Positions 16,415 to 25,696 of a stretch of DNA of 64,000 nt are shown here, piece by piece. Source of the stretch: Paenibacillus sp. FSL H7-0737 (GTDB lineage Bacteria > Bacillota > Bacilli > Paenibacillales > Paenibacillaceae). The first letter of the stretch is position 1. Every line of letters starts with the position of its first letter. The notes beneath the pieces are model-generated. The model worked only from the letters and a program-made list of their open reading frames with translations. It made no database searches and was not told the DNA's origin. Made by a program: the position numbers and the translations under genes. Location: contig NZ_CP009279.1 of the NCBI RefSeq assembly GCF_000758545.1, positions 1,922,001 through 1,986,000 on the forward strand, given 5' to 3'.

Positions 16415-17176
16415 ATGACAAAAGTAAAACAAACCGTAGATTATCCTTTGTATAATGGACAGCCGTATTTCATGCCTATTGGCAAATGGGTAGTGATCCT
16501 TGCAAGTATCGTTGTAGGCTATTTAACAATGACAGTAGAGATTCCTTTTCTGCCTAATGAAGTGCAGAGCAAGATTGCTCCTTTTCTATTCACGCTGTTT
16601 CCGTTAATCGCATTAGTGTGGGCAACCAAAGGGAAGTTGGGAATTCTCTTCAAAAAGCCTGAAGTAAGTCATGTATTATACGGGATTTTATTCTTTATTA
16701 TTAATTTCATCGTAACGTTGGGGGTAGCTGCGCTGCTTTCATCGATGGGAGCTGTAACAGTAAATGCGGTGCTAGGTCATGGGGATACCCTTTCAACAGG
16801 TGAGAAGCTCTGGACATTGTTCTTCTCAGGATTTCAATTAATTGGCGAGGAATTGTTAACGATCTTGCCATTCCTGGCGATTATGCAGCTTTGCTTTATT
16901 GGCTTTAAAATGTCACGCAAGGCGTCCGTGTTTATTGCATTAATCGTAACAGCGCTCATTTTTGGTGCACTACACTTAAAAACGTACAATTTTAATTTTG
17001 CTCAGGCCATTCTGGGAATCGGAATCGCTCGAATTATTCTAACGCTTGCTTACATGAAAACAAAGAATATCTGGACGTCGATCATTGCACATATTTTAAA
17101 TGACTGGGCAATATTTGGGACTAGTATGTTAGGTGGCGCAGTAGCAGCACCGTTCCTGATGCATTTCTTGCATTAA
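16415..17176 (+). CDS. CPBP-family intramembrane metalloprotease
   Basis: The 253-residue protein has about seven hydrophobic segments (e.g. residues 24-45, 55-70, 88-110, 150-165, 172-188 and 200-215). It carries the three CPBP motifs: GEELL (E145, E146), FGALH (H187) and HILND (H226). The Arg of the canonical EExxxR motif is not seen. The family includes CAAX-type and bacteriocin self-immunity proteases and acts inside the membrane. It stands alone between two terminators, with its own TATAAT box and an upstream palindrome. GGAAGG precedes the ATG. The substrate is unknown. Confidence 0.82.
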   Translation: MTKVKQTVDYPLYNGQPYFMPIGKWVVILASIVVGYLTMTVEIPFLPNEVQSKIAPFLFTLFPLIALVWATKGKLGILFKKPEVSHVLYGILFFIINFIVTLGVAALLSSMGAVTVNAVLGHGDTLSTGEKLWTLFFSGFQLIGEELLTILPFLAIMQLCFIGFKMSRKASVFIALIVTALIFGALHLKTYNFNFAQAILGIGIARIILTLAYMKTKNIWTSIIAHILNDWAIFGTSMLGGAVAAPFLMHFLH

Positions 17177-17261
17177 GAGCCGGAAATTTCCGTAGACTCA
17201 CAAAGAGGTTAAGCATATAGTGCGATAGATATTGAGGAGATTTCTGAGGTACAGAAGCACA

Positions 17262-17290
17262 GCTGATTGGATATCCAATCGGCTTTTTTT
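17262..17290 (+). terminator. Rho-independent terminator after the CPBP gene
   Basis: GCTGATTGG pairs with CCAATCGGC over a four-base ATAT loop and is followed by seven T. It lies about 85 bases after the stop codon. Confidence 0.85.
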
Positions 17291-17331
17291 GCTATCTAGT
17301 TTAAATTCCTATCAATCTCTCTATCATCAGA

Positions 17332-17376
17332 TATCCCTCTGGAGGGATACCCAGCCCCCGTTATTATTGGTATACT
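17332..17376 (+). promoter_or_regulatory. 18-bp palindrome next to a TATACT -10 box
   Basis: TATCCCTC-TG-GAGGGATA at 17332-17349 is a perfect inverted repeat. It covers the -35 position relative to TATACT at 17371-17376. The lipoprotein ATG follows 47 bases after that box, suggesting a regulated promoter. Confidence 0.45.
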
Positions 17377-17422
17377 TTAACAAATGATTCTACTTATGGA
17401 GTGTTTAAGGAGGTTATGATCG

Positions 17423-18256
17423 ATGAGATCGAGCGGTATTCTTCTGATTTTTATAGCGCTTATAGTAACCGGTTGCTTTAACCAGCCATCCAATGGAGAA
17501 GACAAATTCACAACTACCATTAATGAACAAGAAGATGTGATAAACAGCCATGGAATGATTGTTAAGAATCTTAAGAAGCTGGATGCTTTTATCAAAAATA
17601 AAGCGGGTAAGCAGCGTGTGGTTCATTACACAATTGAGGGTGATCCGATCTTTAATGACTTGAAATATACTGACCAAGGGATTGAAATGCGGCATGATAA
17701 TTCCGAAGATACGTTTGGTAGTCCCCAAGTAACCACATACACTTGTCAGAACCTTGTTAGAAACGAAACGGATAAACTTCTGTCGTATACCTTAACGGGC
17801 TGCGAGGGCGAACAAGCAAAGATCGAGCTGCTACAGATTCCTTTTGACGTAACGAAACAAGATAAGTTTGAGTTTGTTTTAAAGTATGGTGTGAACCAAA
17901 AGAACGAAATTAATACGATAGAGAAGAAGTTGGTCAAAGATCTCCAGAATGGGGAAGTAGTCGAGGTTAGTGATTTTGAGTTTTCTGAACAGGAACGTGG
18001 ACAAATCTATAAAGAAATGGTACTAGCGAATTACTTAGGTGAAAAAGAGTTATCTACCGAGTGTAATCGAAAACCTGCTGTAAGTTACGATTTATCGATT
18101 CAGATTAATAGTGGAGAGCGTCATTATCAGTGGACAGAATGCCAGAATACTGTGGATGATGGTCAGATGACTGAACTAGCTCAAGCGATCATTAAGATCG
18201 TGCAGGACGGAAGCATTTATAAGCAACTGCCTGAGGTTAAGGGGTATTACGAATAA
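17423..18256 (+). CDS. DUF4362-type lipoprotein
   Basis: The 277-residue protein has a short signal peptide with lipobox IVTGC (C18), so it should be anchored to the outer face of the membrane. The following HYTIEGDPIFNDLKY stretch, and the preceding pattern of a short helix with lysines, match DUF4362 lipoproteins of Bacillus and Paenibacillus. About residues 30-120 form that domain; residues 120-277 are a second region with scattered Cys (e.g. TGCEGEQ, TECNRK, TECQN) that is not recognised. AAGGAGG precedes the ATG. It appears monocistronic. Function is unknown. Confidence 0.75.
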   Translation: MRSSGILLIFIALIVTGCFNQPSNGEDKFTTTINEQEDVINSHGMIVKNLKKLDAFIKNKAGKQRVVHYTIEGDPIFNDLKYTDQGIEMRHDNSEDTFGSPQVTTYTCQNLVRNETDKLLSYTLTGCEGEQAKIELLQIPFDVTKQDKFEFVLKYGVNQKNEINTIEKKLVKDLQNGEVVEVSDFEFSEQERGQIYKEMVLANYLGEKELSTECNRKPAVSYDLSIQINSGERHYQWTECQNTVDDGQMTELAQAIIKIVQDGSIYKQLPEVKGYYE

Positions 18257-18280
18257 TTACACTATATAAATTGAATTTTG

Positions 18281-18478
18281 AAACTTTGGAAAAGGGAACG
18301 GAGTGACGGAGGGGGATTTTGGAACTGTAGGAGTGATAGCGTCCGCCTGAAAGCTTTCCGTAGGAAAGCTCGCTCCGGAAGCATAGGCTCACCGGATTTC
18401 AACCGTGAAACACGGTATATAATCAAGAAATCTGGGGACAACAGCGACCGGAAGTCCAAACATTCACCGCAGTTGCGA
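18281..18478. ncRNA. Structured intergenic element (candidate ncRNA or dispersed repeat)
   Basis: About 200 bases of GC-richer sequence with nested hairpins lie between the lipoprotein and the response regulator. AGCTTTCC-GTA-GGAAAGCT is at 18352-18370. An outer stem CCGGATTTC (18392-18400) pairs with GAAATCTGG (18427-18435) and encloses ACCGTG-AAA-CACGGT at 18402-18416. Open frames exist on both strands (73 and 65 codons), but they have arginine-rich, non-protein-like content and no ribosome binding site. Strand is uncertain. A dispersed genomic repeat or structured RNA is inferred from composition and pairing. Confidence 0.45.
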
Positions 18479-18537
18479 CTGATCTTTAACTATATCTAGC
18501 ATTCATATTTATTCTCAGATCATTGGAGGCAGCACTC

Positions 18538-19251
18538 ATGCACCGAATATTGTTAATTGAAGATGACGAAGCAATTAGTGAAATGGTTAGGTCCTATTTA
18601 GTAAAAGAGGGCTATGAAGTGGAAACGGCGTTTGATGGTGAAGTAGCGGAAAGGACATTCCGTACTAGTAATCCTTTTGATCTTGTATTATTAGATCTCA
18701 TGCTGCCCAAGCGCAGCGGTACTGATATTCTCCAGACGATCCGTGCGACAAGTCTAGTTCCGGTGTTGATCATGTCAGCCAAGGACAGCGATGTGGATAA
18801 AGCGCTTGGACTTGGCTTTGGGGCGGATGATTATATTACCAAGCCATTTTCAATGATCGAATTAGCTGCAAGAGTGAAGGCTGCGATTCGAAGAGCGGGT
18901 TATGCTACCCCCACCATCCAACCGGAAGCTCCAATTCCTGCGAAGCAAAAGATTTCCATTGGTGGCCTGACTGTGGATTTGGATAATTTCTCTGCGCTAA
19001 AGAACGGGGAAGAAGTGAAGTTAACGTCTAAGGAATTTCATATTCTTAAGCTGTTCGTTACACATCCGGGCAGGGTCTTCACCAAAGCGCAGATTTATGC
19101 TAGCGTATGGGCAGATGATTATTTCGGAGATGAGAACGTTATTAATGTACATATGAGAAGATTACGCGAAAAAATAGAAGATGATCCCTCCCATCCAGAG
19201 TTCATCAAGACGTTGTGGGGGATCGGGTATAAGTTGGGAGAGCAGCTATAA
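18538..19251 (+). CDS. OmpR-family response regulator
   Basis: The 237-residue protein has a receiver domain (residues 1-115) with acidic pocket D9/D10, phospho-acceptor D53 in LLDLMLP and the conserved Lys in ITKPFS. A winged-helix DNA-binding domain follows (about 138-235: KLTSKEFHILKLF and VINVHMRRLREKIE). The ATG at 18538 follows TTGGAGGCAG; a TTG at 18523 overlaps that binding site and is rejected. The stop codon overlaps the kinase start by one base, and an ABC exporter follows, so it probably regulates that exporter in response to a cell-envelope signal. Confidence 0.93.
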   Translation: MHRILLIEDDEAISEMVRSYLVKEGYEVETAFDGEVAERTFRTSNPFDLVLLDLMLPKRSGTDILQTIRATSLVPVLIMSAKDSDVDKALGLGFGADDYITKPFSMIELAARVKAAIRRAGYATPTIQPEAPIPAKQKISIGGLTVDLDNFSALKNGEEVKLTSKEFHILKLFVTHPGRVFTKAQIYASVWADDYFGDENVINVHMRRLREKIEDDPSHPEFIKTLWGIGYKLGEQL

Positions 19252-20186
19252 TGAGCATGGCGCTTAGTGTGGTCATTGTACTCCTGCTCGTCGTCATTGT
19301 ATGGCAATATCAGCATTCGCGTAAAGCTTCCAGAGACCTGAAATATATTCATGACAAGCTAAGTAGCATCATGGCTGAAGGTTCACACGAAAGACTGCTG
19401 TTATTCAGTAGTAATGTGGAGCTGCAAAGTGTGCTGATTGATCTAAATCGGCTGCTCGACATTAATCATAAAGGAAGCATTGAGCGCGTGAAGCTGGAAA
19501 AGTCCATGCGTAATATGCTGTCGAACATTTCCCACGATCTTAAGACTCCGCTAACGGTAGTACTCGGTTATATTGAAACGATTCTTCAGGATGAACATAT
19601 GCCAGCCGAGGAACGGGAACGTATAATGAATACGATTCACCAAAAAGCAAATGAAGTGATCCATCTGATGAACAAGTTCTTTGACTTGGCTAAGCTGGAA
19701 TCAGGGGATCGGGAAATCAATCTTTCACGTGTTGAGGCAGGCGAGGTGTGCAGACGTAATATTCTCTCTTTCTATGATATCCTTAGCGCCAAGGGCAGTG
19801 AGGTGGAGATAGAAATCCCTGATGACTCGCTTTATTTCATGGGAAACGAAGAGGCGCTTGACCGGATATTGACCAATTTGTTATCGAATGCGATTGCTTA
19901 CGGGGATGCCGGAGGCGTATTAGGCTTGAAACTCTATAGTGATAAGAACAAAGTATACATAGATGTTTGGGACAGGGGAAAAGGCATTAGTGAAGTTCAC
20001 CAGGATAAAGTATTCGAACGGCTCTATACACTGGAGGATTCGAGAAATCGATCATATCAAGGGAGTGGTCTAGGTCTGACGATCACCAAAAGATTAACGG
20101 AGCAGATGAATGGAACCATTACACTGGTTAGTCAACCGTTTGTGAGAACAGTATTTACCCTTTCTTTTCGTAGATTAAGCTTCTAA
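19251..20186 (+). CDS. Sensor histidine kinase, single N-terminal membrane segment
   Basis: The 311-residue kinase has one transmembrane helix (about residues 3-19) and essentially no extracellular domain. A HisKA domain carries H95 in NISHDLKTPL, an N-box reads LTNLLSNAI, and G-boxes DRGKGI and GSGLGLTI mark the ATPase domain. Such kinases without a sensor domain are often controlled by, or sense through, a partner membrane protein. Here the partner could be the ABC exporter encoded just downstream. It overlaps the response regulator gene by one base. Confidence 0.92.
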   Translation: MSMALSVVIVLLLVVIVWQYQHSRKASRDLKYIHDKLSSIMAEGSHERLLLFSSNVELQSVLIDLNRLLDINHKGSIERVKLEKSMRNMLSNISHDLKTPLTVVLGYIETILQDEHMPAEERERIMNTIHQKANEVIHLMNKFFDLAKLESGDREINLSRVEAGEVCRRNILSFYDILSAKGSEVEIEIPDDSLYFMGNEEALDRILTNLLSNAIAYGDAGGVLGLKLYSDKNKVYIDVWDRGKGISEVHQDKVFERLYTLEDSRNRSYQGSGLGLTITKRLTEQMNGTITLVSQPFVRTVFTLSFRRLSF

Positions 20187-20196
20187 AGAATGAAAT

Positions 20197-20258
20197 TGTG
20201 TACAGCTTAAGATTTTTGTAAGAATCGAGTAATAAAAAAGAAAATTCTGCTGTGTACA
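20197..20258 (+). promoter_or_regulatory. Two direct TGTGTACA repeats upstream of the ABC exporter
   Basis: TGTGTACA occurs at 20197-20204 and again at 20251-20258, 54 bases apart, in the 117-base gap between the kinase and the ABC ATPase. No terminator is seen. The pair may be a binding site for the neighbouring response regulator; this is inference. Confidence 0.35.
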
Positions 20259-20303
20259 ATAAGAACTAAGGAAGACGAGACGAAAACAAAGGGGAGCGCG
20301 GAA

Positions 20304-21224
20304 ATGACTACAATACTTCGAACAAGAAATTTAACGAAAACCTATCAAGGCAAAGAAGCCGTTAGCAATGTGAATATGAATATTAAACAAGGTGAAATTT
20401 ATGGCTTTCTTGGACCGAACGGTGCCGGCAAAACAACGGTCATGAAAATGATCACAAACCTCGTTAAGCCGACGAGTGGCGAGATTGAATTTTTTAATGA
20501 AAAAATGACAAATCATTCGTATGAAATGCTCAAACGGATGGGCTGCATCATTGAATATCCAGTGTTCTATGATAAACTCACAGCCAAGGAAAACCTGATC
20601 CTGCATGGAGAATACATGGGCTATTATGATCCGCAAGCGATTGGTGAAGCGCTGGAGCTGGTAAAGCTTACGGGTATTGATAAAAAGCCGGTGAAGCAAT
20701 TTTCGCTTGGGATGAAGCAGCGCCTTGGTATTGCCAGAGCCTTTATGACGAAACCGGAGCTACTCATTCTGGATGAGCCGATTAATGGACTAGACCCTGT
20801 GGGAATCAAAGAGATGCGTGAAGTGTTCCGGATGCTTAGCCGTGAATATGGAATGACGTTACTTGTATCTAGTCATATTCTGGGGGAAATCGAGCAGATT
20901 GCTGATACTATCGGTGTGATCCGGCAGGGTGCTCTGGTAGAAGAGGTGGCGATGGATTCCATTCGCGGTCAAAATACAGAATATATCGAAGTGGTTACGA
21001 ATGAGATTAACAAAGCAGTGTACGTGTTGGAGCACAAGCTTGGCCTCAATAACTTCAAAGTACTTGATCATATTACAGTAAGAATCTATGACGGCGGAAT
21101 CTCACAACGTGATCTGAATAAGGCGTTAGTGCTAGCAGACGTGGAGATTGAGAGCATCAGCAAGAAACAACATACGCTGGAAGATTATTTTTTACAATTG
21201 ATTGGGGGTGAAGGCGTTGCTTAA
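20304..21224 (+). CDS. ABC transporter ATPase, BcrA/lantibiotic-immunity type
   Basis: The 306-residue protein has Walker A GPNGAGKT at residues 37-44, a signature loop FSLGMKQRLGIARA, Walker B LLILDEP and SSHILGEIEQIAD. SLGMKQRLG is typical of BcrA and lantibiotic immunity ATPases. A C-terminal extension of about 90 residues follows the nucleotide-binding domain. It would power the permease encoded by the overlapping next gene, and the upstream two-component pair suggests inducible export of, or resistance to, a membrane-active peptide. GGGGAG precedes the ATG. Confidence 0.9.
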   Translation: MTTILRTRNLTKTYQGKEAVSNVNMNIKQGEIYGFLGPNGAGKTTVMKMITNLVKPTSGEIEFFNEKMTNHSYEMLKRMGCIIEYPVFYDKLTAKENLILHGEYMGYYDPQAIGEALELVKLTGIDKKPVKQFSLGMKQRLGIARAFMTKPELLILDEPINGLDPVGIKEMREVFRMLSREYGMTLLVSSHILGEIEQIADTIGVIRQGALVEEVAMDSIRGQNTEYIEVVTNEINKAVYVLEHKLGLNNFKVLDHITVRIYDGGISQRDLNKALVLADVEIESISKKQHTLEDYFLQLIGGEGVA

Positions 21225-21909
21225 ATTAATATCTTTGGAGATTCGGAAGAATAAGCTAAAGACTCTTCTTACAGGGGCAGCAATCGTCAATCTCGCTATT
21301 CTTGGGTTTATGATTATGGTTTTATTCGTTGATCGAAATGAGAATGAACCGTCGTTCGCTTCTTACGCAGATATGTTTGAGGGTGTGTTCGTTTTTGTTA
21401 AGGCTGCTTATATTATTTTCGCTTCCGTTATTATTAGCAAGCTGGTGATTGATGAGTATAAGAACAACACAATTACTCTTCTCTTCATGTACCCTATCTC
21501 ACGTAAAAAGCTAATGACTGCGAAAATATTGATAGTGTTCGCCTTCACATTTGTTGCCATCATCGTGTCAGACATTGTGGTTGGCGCTATCCTAATAGGA
21601 TTCAATTCTTTTGTAGGGCTTATTCCGGGTGAGTTAAACCTTCCCATGATCACTTCAGAGCTGATCAAGTTAGGTGCAAACGCATTTTACGCAGCGGGTA
21701 TTGCTTTGATTCCTTTGTACTTTGGAATGAAGAAAAAATCAGTCCCTGCCACCATCGTCTCTGCGGTGTTAGTTACGTCCCTAATTTCTGGTGGATTTGA
21801 TCAAGCACGCTTAGGTAATTTAGCGGCGGTGTCGATCTCACTTGGCTTGATAGGAGCAGGTATTGCCTATATGGCGATTCGCAATATTGACCATAAAGAT
21901 ATAGCCTAA
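21217..21909 (+). CDS. ABC-2 type transporter permease
   Basis: A protein of about 230 residues with six hydrophobic segments, starting LISLEIRKNKLKTLL, typical of BcrB/LanE-type permeases. The N-terminal segment is cytoplasmic and basic. The start is probably TTG at 21217, preceded by GGGGGTGAAGG and overlapping the ATPase gene by eight bases; GTG at 21208 or TTG at 21202 are in frame and possible. It should form the membrane channel for the upstream ATPase. Confidence 0.85.
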   Translation: MLKLISLEIRKNKLKTLLTGAAIVNLAILGFMIMVLFVDRNENEPSFASYADMFEGVFVFVKAAYIIFASVIISKLVIDEYKNNTITLLFMYPISRKKLMTAKILIVFAFTFVAIIVSDIVVGAILIGFNSFVGLIPGELNLPMITSELIKLGANAFYAAGIALIPLYFGMKKKSVPATIVSAVLVTSLISGGFDQARLGNLAAVSISLGLIGAGIAYMAIRNIDHKDIA

Positions 21910-21920
21910 AATATTTATAG

Positions 21921-21985
21921 AAATCCCTCTTAAGAATCTCAGTACGATGTGTAAGTCATCGTGGTTGGGTTCTAAAGGGGGATTT
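21921..21985 (+). terminator. Long imperfect hairpin after the ABC permease gene
   Basis: AAATCCC at 21921 pairs with GGGATTT ending at 21985, and an inner stem ACGATG/CATCGT closes the loop. There is no good T-run, so termination is uncertain; it could mark the transcript end or a regulatory structure before the next promoter (TATAAT at 22020-22025). Confidence 0.35.
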
Positions 21986-22115
21986 AGTGTTTATCTGCGA
22001 CCGGTTAAAGTATATTTGCTATAATGGTCAAAATAGAAGAATTTAAAATTTGAGATGATTTCCGCTCATTTTAGGGTAATGATAATGGATGAGAGAGCCT
22101 GAGGTGAAATGAATT

Positions 22116-23756
22116 GTGGATAAAGACTGGACGTCCATTCTAACACGATTGCTTTCGGAAGAGAGCGCTTATAAATCGTTATATGACCATCATCCTAATT
22201 TGATATTTGTGTTGGATCGGCAAGGTCGCTGCGTAGGAACGAATCGTACGTTCTATCTAGAATCCAGTGCAGAAGCATCGTTCCAAGATATAGGTCTGAC
22301 AGCACTTAAAAGAATATACCTTGTTGATGTAGCTAGTTTTGAGGCTGCCCTGCAAGGGAATCCCTCTAGCTTTGAATTGCAAGATCTGAACAATCCCAAA
22401 GCGGACGTTGTGAAGGGAAACTTTATTCCTATAACGATAGACGAGGGAATTGTCGGGGTATTCGCGATCATACAAGTGGATAACAGCAACTATCATCATT
22501 ATTCGGAAGGGTTACATGACTGGCTAAACGCATTAGCAGATTCTTTTCATGCTAAATTATCGGATAAGGTAGAACTAGAGTCAAACTTCAAATCTACTTT
22601 TGCTGCTGAAGTCGAAGATAAACGAGCGAATCTTATTCTGAACTCCGTCTCAGCTGGAATATTCGTACTAGATAATATAGGGCGAACGCTCTTTATTAAC
22701 CGTGAGGGAGCAGATATGTTAGGTTACCAGCCTACAGAATTGGTTGGCCTGAAGCTGATGGAATATATTCATCAAATCCAAGGCGATGGCTCACGTTATT
22801 CAACCCCTGATTGTCAGATTAGTCTTACAATTGCAGATGGAATTATCCGCAGGAAAGACGATGAGATCTTCTGGCGTAAGGATGGAACCAGCTTTTTTGT
22901 CAATTATCGGGTGTCGCCTCTTATGGATGGGGGGATGATCTCAGGAGCAGTTATTGCTTTTAGTGATATCACGAATGCGAAAGAAATCATTCGCGCTAAA
23001 GAATCTGCAGAACAGGCGGCGCAAGCCAAATCTGACTTCTTAGCGATGATGAGTCATGAAATTCGGACACCGATGAATGGAATGATAGGGATGTCAGATC
23101 TTTTACTTGAAACTGATCTTGGAGAAGAACAGCGGGGGTATGTTGAGATTTTACGAAGCTGTAGTTACACGCTTTTACAGATCTTGAATGACATTCTTGA
23201 TTTCAGCAAGATGGAAGCGGGTAAAATGCCACTGCAAACCGAATCGTTTGAACTTCGAGAGATGATATCGGACATTATTGATTTATTTACGCCTAAAGCC
23301 GAAGAGAAGAAGCTGGCCTTGCGGTGGTGGGCGGATACGAGTGTTCCAACAACGTTACTGGCTGATCCGATCCGTTTGCGACAGATTATTGTCAATCTGG
23401 TTGGAAATGCTCTGAAATTCACAGAACATGGGAGCGTTACACTATCGGTTAAGAACATTCCACTTTCGGATTCAAAAGAATATTTATTGGAATTCTCTGT
23501 CCGTGATACAGGTGTTGGGATTGCCGATAATAAACTCAATTTATTATTTCAATCCTTCTCACAGCTGCACCCGATCATCAACCGTAAATATGGCGGTACA
23601 GGGTTGGGACTCGCTATTTGTAAGCAGCTGGTTGAGCTGATGGGTGGGACAATCTTTGTAGAAAGTGAAGAGAATAAAGGTTCAACGTTCCGGTTTATGT
23701 TACCATTCATAAAAAAAGAGGTCGAGTTAAATTCAACTTCAAATCAGGAGGGGTAA
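22116..23756 (+). CDS. Soluble PAS-domain histidine kinase, orphan
   Basis: The 546-residue protein has no membrane helix. A PAS-like region lies at about 20-110 and a second PAS at about 175-290 ([34 protein letters not shown]). HisKA follows with H314 in [13 protein letters not shown], then an ATPase domain with [16 protein letters not shown] and GGTGLGLAI. No receiver or response regulator gene adjoins it, so its partner is elsewhere. It starts at GTG, with GAGGTGAAATG upstream, and a TATAAT box lies at 22020-22025. The signal is unknown; cytosolic redox, ligand or light sensing by PAS are all possible. Confidence 0.9.
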   Translation: MDKDWTSILTRLLSEESAYKSLYDHHPNLIFVLDRQGRCVGTNRTFYLESSAEASFQDIGLTALKRIYLVDVASFEAALQGNPSSFELQDLNNPKADVVKGNFIPITIDEGIVGVFAIIQVDNSNYHHYSEGLHDWLNALADSFHAKLSDKVELESNFKSTFAAEVEDKRANLILNSVSAGIFVLDNIGRTLFINREGADMLGYQPTELVGLKLMEYIHQIQGDGSRYSTPDCQISLTIADGIIRRKDDEIFWRKDGTSFFVNYRVSPLMDGGMISGAVIAFSDITNAKEIIRAKESAEQAAQAKSDFLAMMSHEIRTPMNGMIGMSDLLLETDLGEEQRGYVEILRSCSYTLLQILNDILDFSKMEAGKMPLQTESFELREMISDIIDLFTPKAEEKKLALRWWADTSVPTTLLADPIRLRQIIVNLVGNALKFTEHGSVTLSVKNIPLSDSKEYLLEFSVRDTGVGIADNKLNLLFQSFSQLHPIINRKYGGTGLGLAICKQLVELMGGTIFVESEENKGSTFRFMLPFIKKEVELNSTSNQEG

Positions 23757-23810
23757 ACGCACAAATCCCCGGTTCATTGACTTACGAAGCAATGACCGGA
23801 GATTTGCGTT
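23756..23810. terminator. Bidirectional terminator between the PAS kinase and degV
   Basis: AACGCA...AAATC...CCGGT and its complement ending GATTTGCGTT form a stem of about 20 base pairs around a 10-base loop. It separates two convergent genes and can serve both. Confidence 0.8.
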
Positions 23811-23816
23811 AGAATA

Positions 23817-24668
23817 TTAATCTTGAAGCATATACATGAGACCTACAGTATGTGGGCCACAATGGCTACCAATAACACAACCTGCGTTGAGGATAGCGAT
23901 CTCATTCACTTGAGTTTTCTCTCGTATCGCTGTCTCTAGATAGCGAGCATCTTCTTCCGCTAAGGTATGAACAACGATGAGCAGCTCTTTATCCATCCGC
24001 TCGACGTTAACCAAGGCGTTCTGGAGCATTTGTTCCACGGCTTTTTCTTTTTTGCCACGAATTTTACTAGTAGGTACGATGCTGCCGTCTACAAGTCTAA
24101 GAACAGGACGAATTTTTAGCAGACTACCGATGAAATTCTGCATACCTGAACAGCGTCCACCCATATATAAGTAATCTAGCGTATCTACCACGAATTCTGT
24201 TTCTACAAGATTACGACTCTGCTTCAGCATAGCTGCAATCTCAATGGCACTGTAACCTTTTTCAGCGGCTCTGACAGCTTTCATAACGAGAAGAGCGATG
24301 CCTCCACATAAGGTCTGTGAATCAATAACCTGTACACGCCCCTCTGGGAATTCCCCAGCAGCCAAAAGTGCATTCTGATATGTAGAGGATAATGATGAGG
24401 AGAGACTGATATATACAATATCATCTCCACGGCTAATTACCGGATGAAAAGCGGCGATAAAGTCAGCTGGCGAAGGCGCGGCCGTCTTTGGCAATACTCC
24501 GCTTGCTGCGACACGGCGATACACTTCTTCTGGTGTGATATCTTCACCATCTTTGTAGGTTCCTTCTTCAAACACTACGTAAAGGGGAACGATGCCGATA
24601 TTAAAAGTATCCTTCCAGCCTTGAGGCAAATCGGAAGTGCTGTCTGAAAATATTTTTACAGTAGACAT
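23817..24668 (-). CDS. DegV-family fatty-acid-binding protein
   Basis: The 283-residue protein begins MSTVKIFSDSTSDLP, with GAAGGAGAAATTC before the ATG; a longer in-frame start at 24707 lacks such a site. The signature includes SDSTSDLP, TAAPSPADF, YISLSSSLSSTYQ, DYLYMGGRCS and an ending HCGPHTVGLMY. DegV (FakB-like) proteins bind a fatty acid and can present it to a kinase. No fakA gene is visible here. It is transcribed away from the upstream AraC gene, from which a hairpin separates it. Confidence 0.88.
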   Translation of the reverse strand: MSTVKIFSDSTSDLPQGWKDTFNIGIVPLYVVFEEGTYKDGEDITPEEVYRRVAASGVLPKTAAPSPADFIAAFHPVISRGDDIVYISLSSSLSSTYQNALLAAGEFPEGRVQVIDSQTLCGGIALLVMKAVRAAEKGYSAIEIAAMLKQSRNLVETEFVVDTLDYLYMGGRCSGMQNFIGSLLKIRPVLRLVDGSIVPTSKIRGKKEKAVEQMLQNALVNVERMDKELLIVVHTLAEEDARYLETAIREKTQVNEIAILNAGCVIGSHCGPHTVGLMYMLQD

Positions 24669-24789
24669 GAATTTCTCCTTCACCGATAATCGGACGACAA
24701 TAGTCATTATTGAATCACATAATCTATTTATTATACCAAGATTAAGCCGATTCTCAAAATGAAATCGTAGAAATTCTGAAAGAAAGAAA

Positions 24790-24813
24790 GACTATCCGGA
24801 ATTCCGAATAGTC
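24790..24813 (-). terminator. Terminator after the AraC/GyrI gene
   Basis: A near-perfect palindrome GACTATCCGG-AATT-CCGAATAGTC lies just beyond the stop codon on the minus strand and is followed there by a T-rich stretch. Confidence 0.65.
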
Positions 24814-24823
24814 TAAGTAAGTA

Positions 24824-25696
24824 TTAATTTTTTTTCATAACCGGTATCCAGATCTCGCAGCGATAATCCTCTGCATCAGGTCTTCCCGGAAGGTATAACT
24901 CAAACTCGGGTCCTCCTGTATGCTCATAGCCTGTTGCAGGGAACCACTCCTGAAAGATCCGTGACCATGCTTGCTGAATAGCATTCGGCATTGGCCCTAC
25001 TGAGGTGAACACAGCCCAACTCGCAGCTGGTATCGTCGTAGAAGCAAAGCCCTGAGCGTCCGTCTCTGGAGAGGCTTCGACAGCAATCCAATAGGAGAAG
25101 GTTTCTTTTTCGTGATTGAAATCTTTACAAATACCAAGGATGTCCTTATCAACACCGATCTCAATCAGCTTATCCGACGTACCATTTTCATTAGCTTCAA
25201 TCCACAGCTGGGGGATACGGCGTAAATTCTCCCCATCTTTCGTTGTCATTTCCTCTACTAGTCCGATAACATTAAAAGCGTCTCTTGTCTCAATTCTGTA
25301 GTCCATTTCTTTATCTCCCTTCAGTGATAGATGGAAGGAGAGTCTAGGGAAGGCTTTGAGCTGTACCCCTGACTCCCGCGCAGCAGAAGGAGTAATTCCA
25401 TGTGCTTTGCGGAATGCTTTGGCAAACGACTCGGGAGAGTCATATCCGTATTTTAATGAGACATCTAGCACCTTAACTTTAGAAATAGCGAGTTCCTGTG
25501 CCGCCAGAGTTAGTTTGCGTTTACGGATATAGTCTTTGACTGATACTCCGGTGAGCATGTAGAACATACGCTGGAAGTGAAAAGGGGAGGAATAAGCAAC
25601 CTTTGCTATATCTTCTATATTAAAGGTTTCCTCCATTTTGCTCTCCATATAATCTAAAGCTTCTTTCATGCGGATAAGCCATTCCAAGCCTGCCAT
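24824..25696 (-). CDS. AraC-family regulator with GyrI-like effector domain
   Basis: The 290-residue protein has two helix-turn-helix motifs in the first 110 residues (FNIEDIAKVAYSSPFHFQRMF and VLDVSLKYGYDSPESFAKAFRKAHG). A GyrI/BmrR-like ligand-binding domain from about 130 includes the final ELYLPGRP and CEIWIPV strands. Such Rob/BmrR-like proteins sense lipophilic or toxic compounds and control efflux or stress genes. The GGGAG motif abuts the ATG, so the exact start is uncertain; M10 is an alternative. It lies downstream of malL on the same strand, but 135 bases away and with a possible own promoter. Confidence 0.88.
   Translation of the reverse strand: MAGLEWLIRMKEALDYMESKMEETFNIEDIAKVAYSSPFHFQRMFYMLTGVSVKDYIRKRKLTLAAQELAISKVKVLDVSLKYGYDSPESFAKAFRKAHGITPSAARESGVQLKAFPRLSFHLSLKGDKEMDYRIETRDAFNVIGLVEEMTTKDGENLRRIPQLWIEANENGTSDKLIEIGVDKDILGICKDFNHEKETFSYWIAVEASPETDAQGFASTTIPAASWAVFTSVGPMPNAIQQAWSRIFQEWFPATGYEHTGGPEFELYLPGRPDAEDYRCEIWIPVMKKN

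Noticed and set aside
18262-18499. Two open frames on opposite strands in the structured element
   Set aside because: Arginine-rich content, no ribosome binding site, and the sequence is better explained by base pairing.
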